In this document: in pieces, positions 1 to 6,008 of the stretch | How positions within the stretch are numbered: position 1 is the stretch's first letter | Layout: each line of letters opens with the position of its first letter | Source: Spirochaetaceae bacterium | GTDB lineage: Bacteria; Spirochaetota; Spirochaetia; Treponematales; Breznakiellaceae | DNA: 9,249 nt | Direction of reading: 5' to 3' | NCBI GenBank assembly: GCA_031290205.1 | Contig: JAITNZ010000197.1 | Coordinates: 1 to 9,249, forward strand | The notes under the pieces: generated by a model | Seen by the model: the letters and a program-made list of their open reading frames with translations, nothing else | Databases searched by the model: none | Told to the model about the DNA's origin: nothing | Program-made: the position numbers and the translations under genes

Positions 1-343
1 TGGCAGGAGTGCGGACGCATAGCGTTCGTGCCCTGACCGAGAAAGCCTTCCCCTCATCACAAATACGCCCTTTCGTTCTAAGCGCAGCATGAATGTCCAC
101 CGCAGCTTCAAACACCGCATCGGTCGCCTCGCCAAGGGGACAGCGCGTAAGCAACTCGTCAAACAGCCGCAGTTGTCTTGTAGCATTTTTAGCTCTCAGA
201 CCGCGCTTCACCTCGTAGTAGGCAAAGGGCGGAACAACGGCATTTATCCCTGCTTCTACTCTTTGGTCAATGTTCCGTTTTACGGTTTCATTGCCTTTCA
301 AATGAAAGCTTACAATGTTGGAATCCAGTCCAAAGCCGTTCAT
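1..343 (-). CDS. vapC: VapC-like PIN-domain toxin, 3' end off the window or truncated
   Basis: My own translation of the minus strand gives a frame open from ATG at 343 to the window edge (114 codons). Family knowledge: VapC toxins are PIN-domain ribonucleases whose acidic residues bind Mg2+ and cleave tRNA or rRNA. Visible motifs are LDSN with Asp7 (family LDTN), PPFAYYEVKRGL with Glu44, and an AAxIxAxLRxKGRI helix at about 80-94. After Asp96 the expected D-A-D-xx-IAA segment does not appear; the sequence turns into an Arg-rich stretch with no PIN character, and the other two frames do not restore the motif. I infer that the 3' part is replaced or frameshifted, so the toxin may be inactive. 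The start overlaps the upstream 70-aa gene by ATGA, the usual translational coupling of an antitoxin with its toxin. Confidence 0.72.
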   Translation of the reverse strand, partial: MNGFGLDSNIVSFHLKGNETVKRNIDQRVEAGINAVVPPFAYYEVKRGLRAKNATRQLRLFDELLTRCPLGEATDAVFEAAVDIHAALRTKGRICDEGKAFSVRARTLCVRTPA

Positions 344-552
344 TCTGTCACCAGCCCCATCCGCACCAGATCCGCCTCCACTAAATCGGTCTTCCGCCCT
401 TTGACGTACTCCATAAAGTCATCGGGCAACGGATCTTCCAGCTGTGCCTTGCGGATTTCTTCACAATGCCGCCTAAACCATGCCACCCGCTCGGCGTTTT
501 CTTCCGCAGTGAATTCGTGTTTTAGATACTCTTCCATATTTACTGATTTCAT
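340..552 (-). CDS. Putative VapB-type antitoxin (70 aa), coupled to the PIN gene
   Basis: A small charged protein of 70 residues with no membrane segment or signal peptide. I do not recognise its Pfam family. The antitoxin role is inferred from position: its TGA overlaps the start of the PIN-domain gene as ATGA, the order antitoxin then toxin is that of vapBC operons, and the size fits. The start is supported by GAGGT four bases upstream of the ATG. Conserved blocks shared with the neighbouring copy are EEYLKHEFT near the N-terminus, LEDPLPDDF at about 38-46, and DLVxMGLVT at the C-terminus. It may use the N-terminal part to bind DNA and the rest to bind the toxin, but no ribbon-helix-helix or AbrB signature is obvious. 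Confidence 0.65.
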   Translation of the reverse strand: MKSVNMEEYLKHEFTAEENAERVAWFRRHCEEIRKAQLEDPLPDDFMEYVKGRKTDLVEADLVRMGLVTE

Positions 553-574
553 ATATACCTCATACTTTGCATTT

Positions 575-787
575 TTACGCCGTCACCAGCCCCATCTGCA
601 CCAGATCCACATCCTTCGGGCGGAACTTCCGCCCCTTGCAATACTCGATAAAGTCATCCGGCAACGGGTCTTCCAGCTCAGCCTGGTGGATTTCCGCATG
701 AATCCGCCTGATGTCGGCCACCCGCTCGGCGGTTTCTTCCGGAGTGAACTCGTGTTTCAGATACTCTTCAACGTTTACAAATTTCAT
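575..787 (-). CDS. Tandem paralogue of the putative VapB-type antitoxin (orphan)
   Basis: A second 70-residue copy of the antitoxin-like gene, 22 bp upstream of the first in the same direction. By eye about 48 of 70 residues are identical, with the same EEYLKHEFT, LEDPLPDDF and MGLVT blocks and no gaps. The ATG at 787 is preferred over an ATG at 847 because it has GGAGG five bases upstream and aligns with the start of the paralogue; the longer form would read through the remnant of an unrelated decayed gene in another frame. No toxin follows it directly, so it is either an orphan antitoxin or part of an antitoxin-antitoxin-toxin operon. Divergence is highest at residues 25-37 and 55-60, which could mark regions of toxin specificity (inference). 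Confidence 0.62.
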   Translation of the reverse strand: MKFVNVEEYLKHEFTPEETAERVADIRRIHAEIHQAELEDPLPDDFIEYCKGRKFRPKDVDLVQMGLVTA

Positions 788-788
788 A

Positions 789-1050
789 TCAGCCTCCAGC
801 AAAAATAATTTTACCTCTTGCCTTTTTATAATCACTCCATAAGACAAAATCTTCGGGGTGCTCGTAGTAGCGGTTTCAGCTTTCCTCGCATACCATTAAC
901 GAAAAATCAGACGATAAGCGCCTGTTTTTGATATCGCCCTCGGGCGGCTCGTGCGCAAGCCTATCAATAAGCAAGCTCGATTCGGTATTTCATCGGCTCG
1001 TTTATTCGGGCAAGCACCTTCAACGCCTTTCTGTCTAATATAACTTCCAT
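789..1050 (-). pseudogene. Decayed copy of the RelE-like toxin plus partner gene module
   Basis: The minus strand from ATG at 1050 matches the module at 3434-3920 almost base for base at its start (MEVILDRKALK, then RINEP). Compared with that copy it has one extra base near 968, shifting frame after about 27 codons, and a 30-bp deletion after GDIKN. A deletion of about 215 bp then joins the RelE C-terminal part (GAYRLIFR, stop at 896-898) to the last third of the partner gene. The partner remnant (about 791-895) still reads EHPEDFVLWSDYKK but has TGG changed to TGA, destroying the Trp of the CEESW motif. No intact product is possible. The remnant ends right at the ribosome binding site of the 575-787 gene. 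Confidence 0.75.
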
Positions 1051-1130
1051 AGCTTTTTTGTTCAACCCTACCGCGATCTCCTGCGCTCACTAAGCCCATC
1101 CCCCGAACACTGAGACTGTCGAAGTGCCGC

Positions 1131-2900
1131 TTACTTTTTTGCCAGCGGCTCAAAAGCCATGTCGTCTGCCATTACCACTACCAAGTCGACCGCACGGTTA
1201 TAGCTGATATCAGTGTAGTTTTCGCCTTGTTCCGATTTGCGTCCCGCGCCATACCATTCAACCTTCATTCGCCCGTAGTCAATATCCCATTTCTGATTCA
1301 GATAGTCCGCGCAGTACCTCGCCCGCCGTTCGGACACCATGTGCTGACCGCTCACCGTCCCCGCCGGCGCCGCATAACCCTTCACAATAACGATAAGCCC
1401 GTCGTCTTCCTGCAATTTTTTCCCAACCGCATCGAGCGTCGGAATCGAATAGGCAACCGGAATTTTCGTCTCGTTGGGTGTGTAATAAATCGTATCTGAA
1501 TATGGACTGAGGTTGATGGGCTGCCGTCCTCCACTGGGAGCCGTTGCCACCACGCCGCCTTTGCCTTTTTCCGCCGGCACCGGTTTTTTCGCGGCGCTCT
1601 CGTCAGCCGCCACTGCGAGGGGCGGGCTTTTCGCACCGTCGTTCCCGCTTAAGTAACTGTTCATTTCGAGTACATCAGCTTTCAGCGCCGCAATATCCGC
1701 CTTGAGCGCCGCCGCGTCTCTCGACTGCACCGCCGCCGGAGTCGCTGACGATTTCCCGTTCGTGCCGTTCGCGGTGCCAGACACTGCCGCCGGCGGCGTC
1801 GCTGTCGATTTCCCGTTCGTGCCATTCGTGGTGCCAGACACCGCCGATGCCGGAGTTGCTGTCGATTTCCCGTTCGTGCCGTTCGTGGTGCCAGACACCG
1901 CCGGTGGCGCGCCCGCGCTGGTCCCTGGTCCCGTGCCGGCATTTGCCGTCACTATCGATGCGCCATTCGGTGTTCCCGCAGTCACCACGGCAACTGACGC
2001 CGAGGCTTCAGGTGATGGTTTCCCGGCAAGCGCGGCGTCCATGCTGGTGTCCCTTAGTATATAGGTGAGTGAATTGGGCACGCGGGTATCCGCGAGCGGC
2101 TGGTGTGTGCCGCTCAACTCCCTGCCCCCGCGCAATGCGGAAAGAAGCACCGCATCGGCTCCGGCACCACCACCACCGGAGTAGCCGCCGCCTGAAGGGG
2201 CGCCCCCCTGAGCGCTTGCGCTGTAGGGTGTCGCCTGCGCCCTGCTTGACGAACGTGTCGCTCCTTTTTTTGGTGTTGTTGAAGTGCTTCCGCCACCGAA
2301 GGGGTGTATCTGCACCCCTGCCTTAAACTGAAAGTTTGCCGATTGGTTTGATGAATCTGATGCGTTAATGCGGTAGTCGAAATACGCGCCGAGGTATAAT
2401 CCGAAGTTCTGCCCGAACTGGTAGCCGCCTCGCAGACCGACTCCGCCCAAAAGGGACCAGGCGCTTACTTCCACGACCGTTTGATCCCGGACGGTAAGTC
2501 CTGGGTTCGTATAGTTAAAGCCCAAAAAAAGCTCGGGTTTAAGCTTGAACCGGGAATCCATCTGCAAGAGGCTAAAACCCCCTTTCAAAAGGATCGGAAT
2601 CTGTAAGCCGCTTACCTGCGTTTCCACTCCGGAAAATTTTGGGTTTTGCCCTTCCTGGGAAACGGTAAAGGCGGTCTCGGCGGACATATCGAAACGCCAG
2701 AGTGAGTAGCCCAGCCCCAGATGTCCGCCCAACAGAGCCGGAACCGCTGTATGCTTCGCGACAGCTCTCGTTAGGTAATCTGCGCCCACGTCAAAAAAGA
2801 ATCCGTCTTCCTGCGCGGCAACATTCTGTGCGCCCCACAAGACCGACACCGTCCATGCTGTCCAAAACAGCCCTTTCCACCAACTCCGTAACGACTTCAT
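1131..2900 (-). CDS. OmpA-family outer-membrane protein with repeat linker (589 aa)
   Basis: Predicted envelope protein. The ATG at 2900 has AGGAGGA upstream. Residues 1-30 form a signal peptide (basic start, hydrophobic core, VAAQ before EDGFFFD). Residues about 31-200 alternate polar and hydrophobic residues with many Gly and aromatics, as in an eight-stranded OmpA-like barrel. About 200-330 is a low-complexity Gly/Ser/Ala/Thr linker; about 330-387 holds three 19-residue repeats (VSGTxNGTNGKSxATP); about 390-410 is a short heptad-like ALKADIAALKADV stretch. Residues 462-575 form the OmpA C-terminal, peptidoglycan-associating domain. The motif is GYAAPAGT...VSERRA: the Arg of the family is kept (about 526), but the Asp that normally contacts diaminopimelate is Ala (about 511). 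It probably links outer membrane and cell wall, with altered binding. It lies 58 bp after hicA on the same strand. Confidence 0.85.
   Translation of the reverse strand: MKSLRSWWKGLFWTAWTVSVLWGAQNVAAQEDGFFFDVGADYLTRAVAKHTAVPALLGGHLGLGYSLWRFDMSAETAFTVSQEGQNPKFSGVETQVSGLQIPILLKGGFSLLQMDSRFKLKPELFLGFNYTNPGLTVRDQTVVEVSAWSLLGGVGLRGGYQFGQNFGLYLGAYFDYRINASDSSNQSANFQFKAGVQIHPFGGGSTSTTPKKGATRSSSRAQATPYSASAQGGAPSGGGYSGGGGAGADAVLLSALRGGRELSGTHQPLADTRVPNSLTYILRDTSMDAALAGKPSPEASASVAVVTAGTPNGASIVTANAGTGPGTSAGAPPAVSGTTNGTNGKSTATPASAVSGTTNGTNGKSTATPPAAVSGTANGTNGKSSATPAAVQSRDAAALKADIAALKADVLEMNSYLSGNDGAKSPPLAVAADESAAKKPVPAEKGKGGVVATAPSGGRQPINLSPYSDTIYYTPNETKIPVAYSIPTLDAVGKKLQEDDGLIVIVKGYAAPAGTVSGQHMVSERRARYCADYLNQKWDIDYGRMKVEWYGAGRKSEQGENYTDISYNRAVDLVVVMADDMAFEPLAKK
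1741..1911 (-). repeat. Three tandem 57-bp coding repeats in the OmpA linker
   Basis: Period of 57 bp with copies at 1741-1797, 1798-1854 and 1855-1911, each containing GATTTCCCGTTCGTGCC on the plus strand. They are in frame and encode three 19-residue Ser/Thr/Asn/Gly-rich units in the flexible linker between the barrel and OmpA-like domains. Copy number could vary by slippage without changing the frame. Confidence 0.9.
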
Positions 2901-2958
2901 ACTCGTTCCTCCTAAACTACCCCCAAATCAAATATTTATCTAAATTCACAACTATCTT

Positions 2959-3147
2959 CTACACTCTCCCGGACAAACCTGCTTTCTTAAGAATATCATT
3001 AGCAGTAGGTTTCTTGTCCAAATTATATGGAATCGATACCTTGATTTTACCTTTAGACCAAACTTCATGGTCACCCTTACCATTCCTTAAGAATTCAAAA
3101 CCCCCATTCCTCAATATCCTTATGACAATCGGATAAAAACCCTTCAT
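2959..3147 (-). CDS. hicA: HicA-family toxin (62 aa)
   Basis: HicA toxins are small double-stranded-RNA-binding-fold ribonucleases that cleave mRNA. The protein shows the family layout: an N-terminal helix ending in RNGGFEFLR, then KGDHEVW, where the family normally has G-S-H with the catalytic His (His27 here, Ser replaced by Asp26), a beta strand IKVSIPYN, and a C-terminal helix ANDILKKAGL. The length fits the family. Its ATG overlaps the stop of the upstream DUF1902 gene by ATGA, so the pair is translationally coupled. The Ser-to-Asp change next to the catalytic His is unusual and may affect activity, but the frame is intact. Confidence 0.82.
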   Translation of the reverse strand: MKGFYPIVIRILRNGGFEFLRNGKGDHEVWSKGKIKVSIPYNLDKKPTANDILKKAGLSGRV

Positions 3148-3374
3148 GCTACCATCTCTGAAACTTTAGGAACCTCTATCTTAAAATCTAAAATAAAGTC
3201 CATAGACTTTCCGTCAACCTCTCGCATAGTCTCTGCTGCTAACTGATTTTCGGATAAAAGCCTCCTTAAAGTCGGCTCACAAAGAAAAACCCCTAGGGGC
3301 TCACATTCAGAAATCCACATAGCAGGCTCACCTTCAGTTTCATCCCACTTAATTTTAACCTCAAAATGTTCCAT
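3144..3374 (-). CDS. hicB: HicB-like antitoxin, DUF1902 type (76 aa)
   Basis: Small protein with the partial RNase H-like fold expected of HicB/DUF1902 antitoxins: VKIKWDETEGEPAMWISECEPLGVFLCEPTLRRLLSENQL-type pattern (strand, turn, Trp-containing strand, Gly-Val-Phe/Leu, then a helix containing a Leu-Leu pair), shown here only in outline. It lies directly upstream of hicA with a 4-nt overlap, the usual order for DUF1902-HicA pairs. The start has GGAG five bases upstream of ATG. It is expected to bind and block HicA; the short C-terminal region after the fold shows no clear helix-turn-helix, so operator binding is uncertain. Confidence 0.75.
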   Translation of the reverse strand: MEHFEVKIKWDETEGEPAMWISECEPLGVFLCEPTLRRLLSENQLAAETMREVDGKSMDFILDFKIEVPKVSEMVA

Positions 3375-3433
3375 TTCATCTCCAAACCCAAACTCTGAAT
3401 AACAATCTCCACAGCTTGATTATCTTCCCTTTT

Positions 3434-3664
3434 TCACAAGCCTCTATCCTTTTTATAATCACTCCACAAGACAAATTCTTCCGGGTGTTCATTGTAACTG
3501 TTCCAGCTTTCCTCGCATACCCAATGTTCGTCATTCGTTAAATCTGTTTCGTAGACTAACGCCTCCTCTATCTTGCAAGGACCAAGCGTCATAGGCGCTC
3601 GTATCTTGCGCGGAGGGCTCATCTCAATAAAAGGCTTCGAATCTTGACGCAAAGTTGCTTCCAT
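3434..3664 (-). CDS. Small acidic partner of the RelE-like gene, unknown family (76 aa)
   Basis: I do not recognise this family. The start at 3664 is chosen over one at 3697 because AGAGGT lies six bases upstream and because the longer form would overlap the 3' end of the upstream relE-like gene. The product is soluble and acidic, with a Pro/Arg-rich middle (PPRKIRAP), an EEALVYETD strand and a C-terminal block CEESWNSYNEHPEEFVLWSDYKK. It starts 13 bp after the RelE-like gene, and a fragment of the same gene follows the second RelE remnant at 789-1050, so the two genes travelled as a unit. An antitoxin role is a reasonable inference. The frame is intact although the presumed toxin is broken, which fits an antitoxin kept after toxin loss. 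Confidence 0.55.
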   Translation of the reverse strand: MEATLRQDSKPFIEMSPPRKIRAPMTLGPCKIEEALVYETDLTNDEHWVCEESWNSYNEHPEEFVLWSDYKKDRGL

Positions 3665-3677
3665 TTTTATACCTCTT

Positions 3678-3920
3678 TTAATCCTTGTATACGCCGCCAC
3701 GCGGTGCTATATCTGTAACAATAATTTTATCGTCCCTATAACGAAAAATTATACGATAAGCGCCTATTCTAACACGATAGTCTCTCGCATGCTGAGTTTT
3801 TTATATCGCCCTCAGGCGCTCATGCACAAGCCTATCAATAGCAAATTCTACTCGGCGTCTCGTCGGTTCGTTTATTCTGTCAAGCGCCTTCAACGCTTTC
3901 CTGTCTAATATAACTTCCAT
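3678..3920 (-). pseudogene. RelE/ParE-type toxin gene disrupted by compensating indels
   Basis: From ATG at 3920 the minus strand reads MEVILDRKALKALDRINEP, then IDRLVHE, and later RDYRVRIGAYRIIFRYRDDKIIVTDIAPR to a stop at 3678-3680. This is the RelE-superfamily pattern of mRNA interferases (LKxLxKL helices, PEGDIK turn, YRVRIGxYRIIF strand). The middle is broken: the PEGDIKN segment lies in the minus-one frame and the in-frame reading meets TAA just after ALA-ILE at about codon 40. One lost base before PEGDIK and one gained base before RDYR would explain it; the decayed paralogue, which reads HEPPEGDIKN, supports the lost base. As written no full-length toxin is made. A sequencing error cannot be excluded. 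Confidence 0.7.
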
Positions 3921-3953
3921 TATCGCCGTTCCGTATTAGCTTCTACCTTTTCC

Positions 3954-4664
3954 TTACTTTTGTCTAGCTCCCGCCCCTGCGCCTTTCGCGACGCGCTGTG
4001 TGCCGCCGGTTCTGTCCGCCTCGCCCTTACCCAGTCGCACCATCAGATAGGGCCTCTCGTCGCCCTTATATAATGCACGATAGAGTTTCCCTTCATACAA
4101 TACCGAGGCGGTAATTTCGTCATCAAAAAGCATATCGAAAGTTCCATCGGGATTAGATGCCACAACCGCAAAACCGATTTCACGACCATCGCCTTCCTCG
4201 AAGGATACACCGAGAAGCTGATAGGTTATTGTTGGGTTGGTCTCGCTAACCACCGCTTGCGACGTAACGCCAGTCTTCTCGTCCGCATCGTACTGTTTAA
4301 CTACCTGCCCATTCTGCTGGATTGTTACCTGAACCTTGTTCGAGGACTTTGTGTACGTTACATACGCCGCTTCGGTAAGCATATTCTTAACTACCATTCC
4401 TGGTGTATCTCTTTTAATAACAACTTCTTCTGATATATCGCGCTCTATCGGGATCGCGACACCGTCCTGGAAACGCACCGAATCGTTGTATACCTCGTTT
4501 CGCGCAAGAGTTACATCTTTGGAAAGATAAAAGTAGAACTTTTCGACATTCCCCGGACCGACATAGCTGATTAATCCGGGTGTAATTGGTACCGGACCGG
4601 TTTGACAAGACGCAAGCAGAAACGCCATCCCTGCAAGCAAATACAGTAATTTTCGTTTACCCAT
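3954..4664 (-). CDS. Predicted lipoprotein of unknown function (236 aa)
   Basis: Residues 1-20 are a lipoprotein signal: basic MGKRK, hydrophobic core, and lipobox LLASC with Cys20 as the acylation site, followed by QTGPVP. The mature part is predicted beta-rich and soluble, with segments such as KFYFYLSKDVTL, VTIQQNGQVVKQYD, ITYQLLGVSFEEGDG and EGKLYRALYKGDERPYLMVRLGKG, and ends in a Gly/Ala-rich tail. I do not recognise a named domain. The start at 4664 is preferred over an upstream ATG at 4769 because it gives a canonical signal, has AGAGGG upstream, and a good promoter lies between the two starts. The gene is monocistronic or heads the TA genes downstream; the gap to the RelE-like start is 33 bp. 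It is probably anchored in the inner or outer membrane. Confidence 0.75.
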   Translation of the reverse strand: MGKRKLLYLLAGMAFLLASCQTGPVPITPGLISYVGPGNVEKFYFYLSKDVTLARNEVYNDSVRFQDGVAIPIERDISEEVVIKRDTPGMVVKNMLTEAAYVTYTKSSNKVQVTIQQNGQVVKQYDADEKTGVTSQAVVSETNPTITYQLLGVSFEEGDGREIGFAVVASNPDGTFDMLFDDEITASVLYEGKLYRALYKGDERPYLMVRLGKGEADRTGGTQRVAKGAGAGARQK

Positions 4665-4687
4665 AATATCCCTCTTTGCTTGAACCA

Positions 4688-4715
4688 AGTTTACCACACC
4701 CCCATTATTTGTCAA
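4688..4715 (-). promoter_or_regulatory. Sigma-70-type promoter for the lipoprotein gene
   Basis: On the minus strand there is a perfect -35 TTGACA (4710-4715), a 16-bp spacer and a -10 TAAACT (4688-4693) preceded by TG one base away (extended -10). Transcription would start near 4681, about 17 nt before the ATG at 4664, and this independently favours the shorter start of the lipoprotein. An A-rich stretch lies further upstream on the minus strand. Confidence 0.55.
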
Positions 4716-4839
4716 GTAGGCGCGGGTAGATTCTTCTTCATTATAATTTTCGGCAGTTTCCCGCCACAACTTTACATTTTTTTTCTTTATTTTACTTTTT
4801 TCTTAGGAAGTTTGGAAGTTAGGAATTAGGGAGGGGGGG

Positions 4840-4876
4840 GAGTAGAGGATAGGGAAAACTGTTCCCTATCCTACTC
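4840..4876. terminator. Strong hairpin between OmpA-like and lipoprotein genes
   Basis: GGATAGGGAA (4847-4856) pairs with TTCCCTATCC (4862-4871) around a 5-nt loop, extended by GAGTA/TACTC after a 2-nt bulge, giving 15 bp of stem. It lies 14 bp after the stop of the 4891-5907 gene, where a terminator is expected. On the minus strand the stem is followed by eight C rather than a U tract, so it is a poor intrinsic terminator in the direction needed; the T-rich flank is on the plus strand. It could act as an mRNA 3'-end stabiliser instead. Confidence 0.4.
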
Positions 4877-4890
4877 ATTTTTCTATGGTT

Positions 4891-5907
4891 TTATGCGGCT
4901 GCGGAAACTTCTACCGCTCGTAGGCGCCGGAAATCAGAAGTGCTTTCCAGATTTCTTGGCTTGTCGGCAGCGCCGACCCATTCAATCACAATTCGCTCTA
5001 ATGAAATATCGAAGTTTGCCATCAGGTATGCGGCGGTTTTTTGCGCACGGACACGCGACACAGACAACTGCCCGTCTGCCGTTCCCGCCGGCGCCGAATA
5101 ACCGCGCACCGTAATCTTCATGCCCGGGTTCTGCAACATCTGATCGCCGATGGTGTCTAGCATCGGTATAACCCCCGGAGCTAAATCTGTGCTATCCGGG
5201 TTAAAGTATATCGTATCCAGAACAGCGCCGTCATCATCATAATTCCTGACAGGCTCTGGACGCACCGACCGCACGGGTTCCGACTGCACGGACCGTGCGG
5301 GTTGCAGGACTTTATCGGGCGGACCGATGTTAGCAGCGGCTATCTCGGCGGTCTGCCGAGCTGTTATATTTTGCAAGTCTTCTTGTTGTTTACGCAGGGC
5401 GGCGACTTCCCCCGAAGCCTGATCTCTCTGCCGCGTCAGTGCGGCAAGCTCGGACTGAGCCCTTGCTATATCAGCTCGCACTGTATCCCGCTGTTCTTGG
5501 AGCGGTGTCAGTTCCGCCCTAAGCCTCGCCAGCGAATCCTGAATACTCGTTTTCTCCTGCTGCAAACTTGCCAGTGCATGGGAATTCTCGTTTGCTTCCG
5601 CCCGCAACAGCGCGTTTTGCTCTTTAAGCCCGTTCAACGCCTTCATCGAATCGCCAATCGCGGTTTGCAGGCTGTTCAGCTCTGTTCGCTTATTGACAAC
5701 CTCGTCTTTCAGTGCTACAACCAGAACCTTCAATTCCCCGATTTCATTCTTGAGCACCAAAAACTCGTTGTAAAAGGCGTCACCGCCGACGGCGTCGGAA
5801 GCGTAGCCCCGACCCTGTTCCCCGCCCGTTTCAACGCCCTGTGCCCACAAAGGCATCTGCGCCAAAATCAGACTCGCAAGAACAACAATAAAACTCTTTT
5901 TTCTCAT
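4891..5907 (-). CDS. Secreted coiled-coil protein with OmpA-like C-terminal domain (338 aa)
   Basis: The start at 5907 is chosen over one at 5949 because GGAGG lies four bases before it and it places a clean signal peptide at the N-terminus (MRKK, hydrophobic core, PLWAQ, cleavage near residue 22-23). Residues about 45-195 are a long coiled coil rich in Leu, Glu, Arg and Gln (for example LKDEVVNKR, SLQQEKTSIQDSLARLRAEL). About 200-225 is a Pro/Arg linker with near-repeats of SEPVRSV. Residues 229-335 form an OmpA-like domain with DTIYFNPDSTDL, GYSAPAGT and VSRVRA; as in the 1131-2900 protein, the conserved Asp is replaced by Ala (about 272) while the Arg is kept (about 287). There is no barrel, so it is likely periplasmic, associated with peptidoglycan or spanning the periplasm as a rod. 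It is the first gene of the minus-strand block. Confidence 0.8.
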   Translation of the reverse strand: MRKKSFIVVLASLILAQMPLWAQGVETGGEQGRGYASDAVGGDAFYNEFLVLKNEIGELKVLVVALKDEVVNKRTELNSLQTAIGDSMKALNGLKEQNALLRAEANENSHALASLQQEKTSIQDSLARLRAELTPLQEQRDTVRADIARAQSELAALTRQRDQASGEVAALRKQQEDLQNITARQTAEIAAANIGPPDKVLQPARSVQSEPVRSVRPEPVRNYDDDGAVLDTIYFNPDSTDLAPGVIPMLDTIGDQMLQNPGMKITVRGYSAPAGTADGQLSVSRVRAQKTAAYLMANFDISLERIVIEWVGAADKPRNLESTSDFRRLRAVEVSAAA

Positions 5908-5970
5908 AAGTCCTCCATAAATTTGACTATACCTTTTAAATATCGGCACATTTATCGGTTTTACTTAGCA

Positions 5971-6008
5971 TTCTTCCGCTTGGTGTCAGCTTTCTTCCGC
6001 TTGGTGTC
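5971..6008 (+). repeat. Two direct 17-bp repeats, 21-bp period
   Basis: TTCTTCCGCTTGGTGTC occurs at 5971-5987 and 5992-6008. The second copy runs straight into the first full GTGTCTGGCAC unit of the array that follows, while the first ends GTGTCAGC and lacks the second half of the near-palindrome. The repeats form the outer edge of the REP-like array. Confidence 0.85.

Noticed and set aside
89..808. Plus-strand open frame of 239 codons
   Set aside because: Opposite strand of the PIN gene and the two antitoxin-like genes, which have conserved protein similarity, Shine-Dalgarno sequences and coupling; this frame has none.
896..1153. 85-residue minus-strand open frame overlapping the OmpA stop
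   Set aside because: It is a composite frame through intergenic sequence and the decayed RelE copy; only its last residues (GAYRLIFR) belong to that gene.
3808..3820. Programmed frameshift at the A6 tract rescuing the RelE-like gene
   Set aside because: A slip there could only restore the second half; the first displacement before PEGDIK has no slippery site, so ordinary indel decay explains it better.
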